Source: a virus
Strand: one strand, 5' to 3'
DNA: 35,482 nucleotides
IMG/VR virus record: IMGVR_UViG_3300028025_002244
Span: 1-35,482 of that record
Shown: positions 12,644-20,367 of the stretch, piece after piece
Layout of the letters: each line of letters opens with the position of its first letter
Numbering within the stretch: position 1 is the stretch's first letter
The notes under the pieces: generated by a model
What the model saw: the letters and a program-made list of their open reading frames with translations, nothing else
Database searches by the model: none
What the model was told of the DNA's origin: nothing
Made by a program: the position numbers and the translations under genes

Positions 12644-13858
12644 TTATAAAATTACACATTCAACAAGTTTAACATTAACATCTTCATTTGTTTCTAATGC
12701 TATTGCAAATGAATTGCTAGTATCACCATACACGCCCTTACCATCTTGATTACAGATTAGTGGTTGCCCTTTGCGAATTGGACCAACTACTTTAACTGGA
12801 ACACGACCACGAAGTGCAATGGCTTGACCATCTGCTTCATCATTCATTAAAAATGCTGGATTAGTAGAAATAACACCAAGAACTCTTTGTCCAGACTGCC
12901 ATGTTTGAGTTGCCTCTGCATCACCATTAAGTGCAACTGCTAATACAGTTCCTGCTTCATACTCTACATCAGTTGTATATTTTTCTGCCAAGTCAGCATA
13001 TTGAGCAGTAGTTGCAGTTCCAAAAATAGTGCCGAAACGATTGCCAGTTTGACCGATATTACCAGAGCCATTAGTTCCTGTTTTAATAAGTGCAGAAACT
13101 TCAGGTGTGCTTGATAATGCAATAGTAGGATTACCAGAAACTGCATCACCATTAGTTACTGTTATAGAAGTGCTACCTGCAATACTTCTTGTTATTGCTG
13201 TACCTGCAGTATCTTTAACAAACAGACCATGAGTTGTTATAGCAGCGAGTGCTGTTAAGTTATTGGAAAATGGTTGAACATCTGAACCAAGAACCAATCC
13301 AAGATTTGTTCTTGCTTGAGCAACAGTGCTCGCACCAGTACCACCATCAGCAATCGCTAAGTCTGTAATACCTGCAATAGAACCACCAGTGATTGATACA
13401 CTGTTAGATGCTTGAGTTGCCATAGTGCCCAAACCTAGATTTGTTCTAGCGTTTGCTGCAGTAGTAGCACCTGTTCCACCATTGTTTATTGCTACAGTAC
13501 CATCCACATTGGTCGCATTACCAGAAACAGTTCCAGTTACATTACCTGTGAGGTTTCCTGTAACATTTCCAACTAGAGTTGCAGTAATAGTTCCTGCAGA
13601 GAAGTTACCAGAACTATCTCTGTGAACAACAGTATTTACCGTATTTGATGTTGAAGAGTTTCTACCATCTAGTAAATCAGCATCTATACCAGATCCTGAT
13701 CCGTCAACAGTAAGAAGTTTAGTTAAAACATCTGCTGCAGTATAAGTTGCAGCATCTAGTTTAGTTCCAACCTCAGTGTTTAGATTGGTAAAATTAGCAT
13801 CTGCCTCTGCAATCGTAAGCGGACTGCCTTTAACTGATCGTAATACGATTACTGCCAT
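12644..13858 (-). CDS. Tail-fibre-like structural protein
   Basis: A 404-residue fibre-type protein. The N-terminus carries LTIAEADANFTNLNTEV (about 14-30), the same module as the S74 fibre at 3993-4889. The shaft has VGNVTGNLTGNVTGTVSGN and two near-copies of the classic phage fibre repeat, GGTGATTAANARTNLGL (127-143) and GGTGASTVAQARTNLGL (172-188). The last 120 residues form a distinct globular domain starting AQYADLAEKYTTDVEYEAGT and including GQRVLGVIST and RVPVKVVGPIRKGQPL, resembling C-terminal domains of marine phage fibres. Role: probably peripheral tail fibre. Its start shares a TAATG with the 75-residue upstream gene, and the accessory cassette begins 6 nt after its stop. Confidence 0.8.
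   Translation of the reverse strand: MAVIVLRSVKGSPLTIAEADANFTNLNTEVGTKLDAATYTAADVLTKLLTVDGSGSGIDADLLDGRNSSTSNTVNTVVHRDSSGNFSAGTITATLVGNVTGNLTGNVTGTVSGNATNVDGTVAINNGGTGATTAANARTNLGLGTMATQASNSVSITGGSIAGITDLAIADGGTGASTVAQARTNLGLVLGSDVQPFSNNLTALAAITTHGLFVKDTAGTAITRSIAGSTSITVTNGDAVSGNPTIALSSTPEVSALIKTGTNGSGNIGQTGNRFGTIFGTATTAQYADLAEKYTTDVEYEAGTVLAVALNGDAEATQTWQSGQRVLGVISTNPAFLMNDEADGQAIALRGRVPVKVVGPIRKGQPLICNQDGKGVYGDTSNSFAIALETNEDVNVKLVECVIL
13773..13797. repeat. 25-nt near-identical direct repeat, copy 2 (fibre N-terminal module)
   Basis: Second copy of the repeat at 4774-4798, 24 of 25 bases identical, same orientation, in the start of the fibre gene at 12644-13858. It marks DNA-level relatedness of the two fibre N-terminal modules. 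Confidence 0.85.
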
Positions 13859-14085
13859 TATCGTTCCTTATTAATAAGAGTAATAAGCAATTGCTTAATC
13901 TCTGACATATCTGATTCAATCTGTTTGATCTTATCAGCATTTTGTTTAATTTGTTGCTTCATATCTTTAGAAGAATTTTTTCTAGCAAGATAGTTTTGAT
14001 AGTCTGTTGTATTAGTATTTATTACTGCACCACTAGACAAATCTCTAACCAAACTATCACTATCTTGTATTTTAACAAATTCCAT
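13858..14085 (-). CDS. Small coiled-coil protein (75 aa)
   Basis: A 75-residue charged protein starting MEFVKIQDSDSLVRDLSSGA and ending in a heptad-like helix with NADKIKQIESDMSEIKQLL (about 49-67). Residues 37-75 are a likely coiled coil, suggesting an oligomeric assembly or chaperone role for the giant protein encoded just before it, or the fibre just after it. The frame begins with a GTG at 14094, but the ATG at 14085 is preferred because it forms the TAATG overlap seen throughout the operon. Small proteins of this type are often found in this position in marine T4-like phages. No function has been assigned. Confidence 0.75.
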   Translation of the reverse strand: MEFVKIQDSDSLVRDLSSGAVINTNTTDYQNYLARKNSSKDMKQQIKQNADKIKQIESDMSEIKQLLITLINKER

Positions 14086-17000
14086 TATGCACACGCTATT
14101 ACACGAAGATCTTTAATTCTTGGAACTTCAGAACTATTATCTGATTTCATAACTAATTTTAACTTAATTGCATCAAATCCATCCATGTCAGTTTCAGAAA
14201 AACTAGCATCAACAAATCTTTCTGTTCCATTACTAAAGTTAGGAATGGGTGCATCTACTGTCATTAAAGTATATGGCACAGAATCAAAGGATGCAGTAGA
14301 TCCAACAACGGCAGTTTTGTAATAAACTTCAACTGACGCTTCTGCTGGTAAATTAACAGCGAAACGAACTCTTAAGAAGTTGGATGGATTTGCCAATCTG
14401 ACAGTCTTAGTTACATATTTACTAAAAGTTGATGACTCAATCGGTGCGATCTCATCAACGAATCGTTCACGCTGAGTTAAAGTTGCATTACCAGTGATTG
14501 CAGCTGGTGCTGCAGAGAAAGTGATAGAACTACCATCTGAAGCAACAGCAGTAATTAAACGAGTGCTTGATCCAGAAGATGCCCCAGCGATTGTAAGATA
14601 CTTACCAACAGTTGCTGTTTTAAATTGCGCATTTCTAGTAGAAGTAGTAATTTGATTTCCTGAAACAGTAACACCAGAGAGAGCACTTAAGATAACATTA
14701 TCATCAAGTCCTGACACATTCATATTAGTTTCGGAAGGTTCATTAATTTTATTACTAATCAAATACATACTTGTACGATGTGTATCAAGAATTGGTGACA
14801 ATGCATTATTTGTACTACTAAATGTAGCATTCATAGTTAGAGATTTGTTCCCACCCAATGAATTAGTTTCATTAACCTCAGAGGCAACCATTCTTGGAGC
14901 AGTAAAATAGTTAGTTTCATTTGCAAGAATGCCACTAAATGCTGCATCTTCTACATATGGAGTTTGCGAAGTTGAATCTACAGATTTACCAGTAGTAGTT
15001 TTAATTCCAAAATCGACTTGAGTTTCAGAGAATGTTTGAAGTTGAACCGCAGGTTGCACTGCATCGTATTGTAGATTTCTCGTAGCTTTAATACCAGAAC
15101 CACCACCATAACCAGAGGAAGTTGCAGCAGTGGCTACAGTAATACAATAAGAGTCTAAATCTACATCACTAATAACATGTGTTGCATTTAATTGTGCAGA
15201 TGGAATACCATTTACTGCTGCAGCAACACCACTTATAGTTACACGAGTGCCAGATGGAACACCATGATTATCTTGGTACACACGAACTTTTGTTTGACCA
15301 TTTCTTACTTCAAATGGGTCTACTCCTAATACTTGAAGAGGTATTAAATCATTTACATATTCAACATTAGCTACAACATCAGTTCTAAATTTAGCACGAT
15401 ATAAAACAAATTTTAAATCTTGTGTTTGATCAGCTGTCCAAGTAGATGCGTTTTGTGATTTAAATAAAGAACCAAGATATGGTTGCTCAGAAACAGTACG
15501 AGCACTTCCTGGCATTTGTTCACCAACTTGAGAGATCCAAACTTTATACGCATTTGAATCAGATGCCAATATAATTGCATACTCTGTATTCTCTTGAACA
15601 TATACAGGAGAAGGGAACGTAAATGTTGTGGCAGTATCATACTTATTAACTGATACGTCATCAAGTGTTACAGTAGTAGCAGAAAGATTGACATTTTCTG
15701 GTTTTAATGTGACACGACTAAATGGTAAAACACGTTTTCCAGGATACCCATTCACAACTTCACGAATTTCCAACATAACTGGAATTTTATCGTCTTTAGT
15801 TGCAAAGAAAATATCTACTTTAGATAAGAAACAACCACCCTTTTGCTCAATTAAAAATGTTTGAGCAAGAGGATCCCACCAGCCAGTATCAGCAACAATA
15901 CGATCTGATGTTTGAATAATAACTTGATTTTCTGAAAGTTGTTCTTCTACTAACTCTGCATTACGAACTGAGTGAACTGTTTGTTGACGAGTTTCTAAAA
16001 TACCTTCAGCACGATAATTTCCACGACCACGAGAAGTAAAGTCTCCAGTAGCTGTTGATGTATCAACAAGTTTAAATTCACGAGTACCGCAACGGAATCT
16101 TAACGCATCGGTATTTGGAATTTTAAACAGTAACTGTATGTCACCATTAAAGTTGGTGACCAAATTGCCACCAAGAGAACCAGTTGTTATTGTACCAACA
16201 GTACCAGTGGCTGCAGAAACAGATCCAGTAATGGTTTCAGTACTAGTAAATGTTCCAATAATATTAACAACATATAATGCATACGCATTGGTATCTGCAT
16301 TAAAATCTTTACCGACTACAACTGCAGTCGCACCAGATGTTCCACCAGTAATAACATCACCACGATTTAAACATACTTGGGAATCCCCATTAATGCGACG
16401 AGCAGAGCCTGATGCCAAACCACCCACATTGACATCAGTATTAAATGTACCTGCAACTGGAGTGTATACCATTTTAGTTGCAGGGGTAACATAAGAAGAA
16501 ATATCAATATTATCAAAGAACGGATAAAAACGAGTGTTTGGTTTTAGTTTTTGTACTTGAATTAAAACATTTCTAGATCTAATGTAAGGAATCGCAGCAG
16601 TTTGTAGTACACGATCTCCAACTACTTGTCTATCAATTTTTGTGACTAATGATGTTTTAACACCAGTTCTTGATTGACCAACTTGTGTCGCTGTAGATTC
16701 TACAGTAATCTGGCGAGCATTACCCCACTCAGCAATACCAAATCTAGCTTGAACTTCTGCTTGTGATAAACGAACATCACCAAAACCAGATGCCCAATTA
16801 GATCCAAATGTAAATTGAGTACGACCAGTATTTACACTTGTTCCAGACCAAGTATTTTGCCATGCATTCCAAACAGTTCCAAGAACACCTTTTTTCTCAG
16901 CAATATTTTTGATTGTGCTATAATTACCTTCAATATCAATAACTAAATCTGGACGACGATCTACTTCAAACCAATCATCGGAAGATGGATTAATTTTAAC

Positions 17001-20000
17001 ATCACCCAAGAAAGTAAATACTGCAAATGGATTAATATTTTCTAAACGAGTAGCGTAGGGTTGTTCTATTAATTTAACATGTGGAGTCGTTGTATCAAGC
17101 GGTAAGGTGATAACATCACCATATAACTTGTAATTACTTGATAGACGATTAGCATCACTAGAATTTTTTTCTAGTAAATTAATATTTTGTTGAGTGTAGA
17201 AAGGACGAAGTTCTGCGTTTTCCATATCAATAGAACATACATAGTCTGGTGAAAGGCTATCACCAGTATTATGTCCTGTGAATCCATCTACAATAAATCC
17301 ATTTTTAAATCTACTATCACCATTAGAATCAATAATATCAAGAGATTCAGTTTGTTGTTCTAGTAAGGATAGTGATGTATAGTATTCTAGATTATCAATT
17401 CGTTTTTCAAGTTTACCAATATCACGCATTGTGTATCGTTTATTATCAATACGACCAACTTGAACATTGTTACTATTTGTACCAAAAGTATATGGCTCTA
17501 GATTTAAATTATATAAAACTAAACCGAGTGCAGGATCTAATGGCTCTCCTGGATTTAATGAAGAGATGCCATCAATATTAAAGAAGTTGCCACCCAAATC
17601 TACAGCAATTTTAGATTTGCGTGCCAAATAGTATGTAAAGTCTGTGACAACATCAATACCACGTTTTGGCACTAAAGAAACGGAAGAACCTGTTGATGAA
17701 AACCCAGTTCCAGCATCGTTTATTCTTGGGCGAAAATCAATAGAATCTCTTAATGCTATTCCTTGATAATATGGAATTGCTTTGTAGTCTACATTTGCTG
17801 GATATGAATTTACTGTAAAATAATCACCAGTTGAGTGTGTAAAGTAATCAAATGTTATTTCAATTGGTGCTTCTGGAGGAGCATATGAATTTTTAAGAAT
17901 TAATCTTGCTTGATCATAATGAGTAGTTCTTTGACCATTATCAAAATCATAACGATCTGAAATGTCGATAGAATATGTTGCACCTGGAGATGCAAATGTT
18001 CCTGATTTCATTTTAACAGATACTAATCTATAACCATCAGCAAATCCCAATAAAAGAGTAGAATCTTGTGCAGTCGCTTGAGTAGTAAATGCTACTGTTG
18101 CAGAGGACACTAGAGTTTTAGTTTTTTCTGTTAAAGTAGCTCCACTTTTATTAACAGCTGCAATAACCATCATACTTTTACCAGATAATCCACTAGCCAG
18201 ATCAAATGATACAGATGATCCAGATGGAGTAATAGAAGTAGGTAATACAATAGCACCACCATCAGTGGCATTATTATCAACAACAATATAATTATCTGTT
18301 TCTGCTGCTGATGCAAAAGTACCAGATGCAGTAGAAACTGTTAAAACTGGGGAGCCAGATACTGTTGCAGTTCCAGTAAACTTTTCATATACTGTATAAA
18401 TTGTATCATTGGCCAACGCAGATGAACGAACACCTTTAATAGCATAGTATGGTAATGGAAAAATTAGGGATGTATTTTCTGGTTCATAAACAGTTGTAGA
18501 AACTCTGTCAATAGTAGAACCAGTAATAGTAGTAGAACTATCGACAGTCATAGAAACTTGTGAAGCAATCGCTGTAATACGACGCTTAGTTCCACCAAAT
18601 GATACTACATCTCCAACAATAAAATCAGTTTGGAAAGAAGTACCAGTACCAGTAATTGTAGTAGAAGATGATGCTGTGGCAGAACCAATCAAACGAGTTA
18701 AAACAGGTTCAATATCTGCAGAGAAAGAAAGATGTGGATCACTTGATACATTAAAGAAAAATGATTTTACTTTACGAGCAAAGTCAAAAGTGCCATTCAT
18801 TTTAATATCAAATAAACTCAATTTGTAAATAGCAGTCTGTGTACCGATTGTTCCATTGTGCCATTCTAGTAAACGGACACGAGCAGTACCAACTGCTGTG
18901 GCACTCGCAGGAGCAGTACCAACAGCAGATGTTAATCTATCATAGAGTGTTACTTCACCGAAAGTATCTACTGGTGGTAGACTATTTACGTTAGTTACAA
19001 GAACATAGTTACCAACTGTTGCTGGAATGACAGCATTTTCTACTTGAACAAAGTCACGAGATTTTGGAACAGTAACATATTCAGCTGCAGTTTTTTCAAT
19101 TTCATATCCCTGAACATATGCCTTTCCTGGCTCTAAACCAATAGCAAGGTTTGCCTCATTTGCTTGATTTGTTGCAAGATTGTCTGCGTTTGCTGGAGAA
19201 TAAACCCCACGATTGTAGTAAGGAGTTGTATTGTATTCCCACTGAATACCAGTATTACCTGGACCATCAAAAACTGCACCTGCAGTATGTGTTGGTGGAG
19301 TAGTTGCTACAGATGTGCCACTATTTTTAGCAACATATGTATTTCCACTATTTGTTACAACATCGCCTATTAGATAAACACGACTAGCTGACCATGCTCC
19401 ACGATTATTGTTACGATATTCACGAACATCAATTTCAAAGTTTTTGACTGTATAGTTACCAGACTCGTCATATGTACGACGAGCAAATGTTTGTTCTAAT
19501 ACTGAATACTCTGTGCGACGAGTTTCTTTTTTAACCTGTCCATTTTCTGTTCGAATTAACTCAATAAAATCTGTATCAGCAGTGCTTGAATCAGTTAGTT
19601 TAGTTAATGTTGTGGTTATGCTGTATCGATGTGCACCTGGAGCAGCATAGTTAAATGAATTTTGAGCATTATCATATAATGTTTCGTCTTCTTCTGAAGT
19701 AATAATTTCTTCTTCAGCCACCAAACCAATACGATATGATGGAGTATTTGTGTATTTGTCAAGAACAATAGTTTGTGGTTCTACAAGGACAAAATGTCCT
19801 TTAATATAGTAGACACCAAGAGTAATCGTTGCAATAGAACCTACACCAGATGGAGATGAAGCTGCAGCTTGAACAGTATATGTAGTATCAACATCAGAAA
19901 TAACATCACCAGCAGCAAATGTTTTTTCTGTAGTGCTAGTTCCAGAATTCTTATAACGAACAAAAAGTGTAGCTGGATCTGCACCAGAAGATTTAACATA

Positions 20001-20330
20001 ATGAATAACTTCAGCCTGTAGACCAGTTGCGTTCTGAATCGTTAATCCGACAAACTCTTCAACCACTGTATCTGCATTAACTGATGCATATGCAGCTTCT
20101 AATTTAACATATCCAATTTTTGTATCAATCGCAGCCTGTCCAGGAATAACCATTGCACCTTCTTTAAATACATGGTCTCCGAAACGAGAAATTTGATTCT
20201 GCAGAATAGTCTGCATTTGAGTGAGTTCTCGTGCTTGAACTGCATAGGCTGGGCGATAAAGAATTCGATAGAATTTTTTAGTTTCATCGAAGTCGTCATA
20301 ATATGGTTCGGTATTAAAGTTAATAGCCAT
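14085..20330 (-). CDS. Giant virion structural protein (DUF4815-type, 2081 aa)
   Basis: A 2081-residue protein, the largest in the window. The N-terminus MAINFNTEPYYDDFDETKKF and RILYRPAYAVQARELTQMQT is characteristic of the DUF4815-type virion proteins of marine myoviruses. Farther in are a Trp/Tyr-rich carbohydrate-binding-like module (WSASRVYLIGDVVTNSGNTY), several small beta domains (TITGTGTSFQTDFIVGDVVS), a long middle typical of these proteins, and a C-terminal HGVPSGTRVTISGVAAAVNG beta domain. It is probably a large peripheral baseplate or tail-surface component. A late-promoter-like CATAAATA lies 29 nt upstream, so it heads a unit that may read through into the accessory cassette. There are no frameshifts; the frame is intact. 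Confidence 0.82.
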   Translation of the reverse strand: MAINFNTEPYYDDFDETKKFYRILYRPAYAVQARELTQMQTILQNQISRFGDHVFKEGAMVIPGQAAIDTKIGYVKLEAAYASVNADTVVEEFVGLTIQNATGLQAEVIHYVKSSGADPATLFVRYKNSGTSTTEKTFAAGDVISDVDTTYTVQAAASSPSGVGSIATITLGVYYIKGHFVLVEPQTIVLDKYTNTPSYRIGLVAEEEIITSEEDETLYDNAQNSFNYAAPGAHRYSITTTLTKLTDSSTADTDFIELIRTENGQVKKETRRTEYSVLEQTFARRTYDESGNYTVKNFEIDVREYRNNNRGAWSASRVYLIGDVVTNSGNTYVAKNSGTSVATTPPTHTAGAVFDGPGNTGIQWEYNTTPYYNRGVYSPANADNLATNQANEANLAIGLEPGKAYVQGYEIEKTAAEYVTVPKSRDFVQVENAVIPATVGNYVLVTNVNSLPPVDTFGEVTLYDRLTSAVGTAPASATAVGTARVRLLEWHNGTIGTQTAIYKLSLFDIKMNGTFDFARKVKSFFFNVSSDPHLSFSADIEPVLTRLIGSATASSSTTITGTGTSFQTDFIVGDVVSFGGTKRRITAIASQVSMTVDSSTTITGSTIDRVSTTVYEPENTSLIFPLPYYAIKGVRSSALANDTIYTVYEKFTGTATVSGSPVLTVSTASGTFASAAETDNYIVVDNNATDGGAIVLPTSITPSGSSVSFDLASGLSGKSMMVIAAVNKSGATLTEKTKTLVSSATVAFTTQATAQDSTLLLGFADGYRLVSVKMKSGTFASPGATYSIDISDRYDFDNGQRTTHYDQARLILKNSYAPPEAPIEITFDYFTHSTGDYFTVNSYPANVDYKAIPYYQGIALRDSIDFRPRINDAGTGFSSTGSSVSLVPKRGIDVVTDFTYYLARKSKIAVDLGGNFFNIDGISSLNPGEPLDPALGLVLYNLNLEPYTFGTNSNNVQVGRIDNKRYTMRDIGKLEKRIDNLEYYTSLSLLEQQTESLDIIDSNGDSRFKNGFIVDGFTGHNTGDSLSPDYVCSIDMENAELRPFYTQQNINLLEKNSSDANRLSSNYKLYGDVITLPLDTTTPHVKLIEQPYATRLENINPFAVFTFLGDVKINPSSDDWFEVDRRPDLVIDIEGNYSTIKNIAEKKGVLGTVWNAWQNTWSGTSVNTGRTQFTFGSNWASGFGDVRLSQAEVQARFGIAEWGNARQITVESTATQVGQSRTGVKTSLVTKIDRQVVGDRVLQTAAIPYIRSRNVLIQVQKLKPNTRFYPFFDNIDISSYVTPATKMVYTPVAGTFNTDVNVGGLASGSARRINGDSQVCLNRGDVITGGTSGATAVVVGKDFNADTNAYALYVVNIIGTFTSTETITGSVSAATGTVGTITTGSLGGNLVTNFNGDIQLLFKIPNTDALRFRCGTREFKLVDTSTATGDFTSRGRGNYRAEGILETRQQTVHSVRNAELVEEQLSENQVIIQTSDRIVADTGWWDPLAQTFLIEQKGGCFLSKVDIFFATKDDKIPVMLEIREVVNGYPGKRVLPFSRVTLKPENVNLSATTVTLDDVSVNKYDTATTFTFPSPVYVQENTEYAIILASDSNAYKVWISQVGEQMPGSARTVSEQPYLGSLFKSQNASTWTADQTQDLKFVLYRAKFRTDVVANVEYVNDLIPLQVLGVDPFEVRNGQTKVRVYQDNHGVPSGTRVTISGVAAAVNGIPSAQLNATHVISDVDLDSYCITVATAATSSGYGGGSGIKATRNLQYDAVQPAVQLQTFSETQVDFGIKTTTGKSVDSTSQTPYVEDAAFSGILANETNYFTAPRMVASEVNETNSLGGNKSLTMNATFSSTNNALSPILDTHRTSMYLISNKINEPSETNMNVSGLDDNVILSALSGVTVSGNQITTSTRNAQFKTATVGKYLTIAGASSGSSTRLITAVASDGSSITFSAAPAAITGNATLTQRERFVDEIAPIESSTFSKYVTKTVRLANPSNFLRVRFAVNLPAEASVEVYYKTAVVGSTASFDSVPYTLMTVDAPIPNFSNGTERFVDASFSETDMDGFDAIKLKLVMKSDNSSEVPRIKDLRVIACA

Positions 20331-20359
20331 TCTTTATTCTTCTCTCGGTTAGTTCTCTA

Positions 20360-20367
20360 TATTTATG
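20360..20367 (-). promoter_or_regulatory. Late-promoter-like box CATAAATA
   Basis: The minus strand reads CATAAATA (20367 to 20360), one mismatch from TATAAATA, 29 nt upstream of the ATG at 20330 in a 37-nt gap between two large genes. The next upstream genes are joined without promoters, so this is the likely start for transcripts covering the 2081-residue protein, the fibre and, by read-through, the cassette. Confidence 0.55.

Noticed and set aside
15413-15664. Alternative-frame minus-strand ORF inside the giant structural gene
   Set aside because: It is nested in a long conserved frame, lacks a ribosome-binding site and has no recognisable features.
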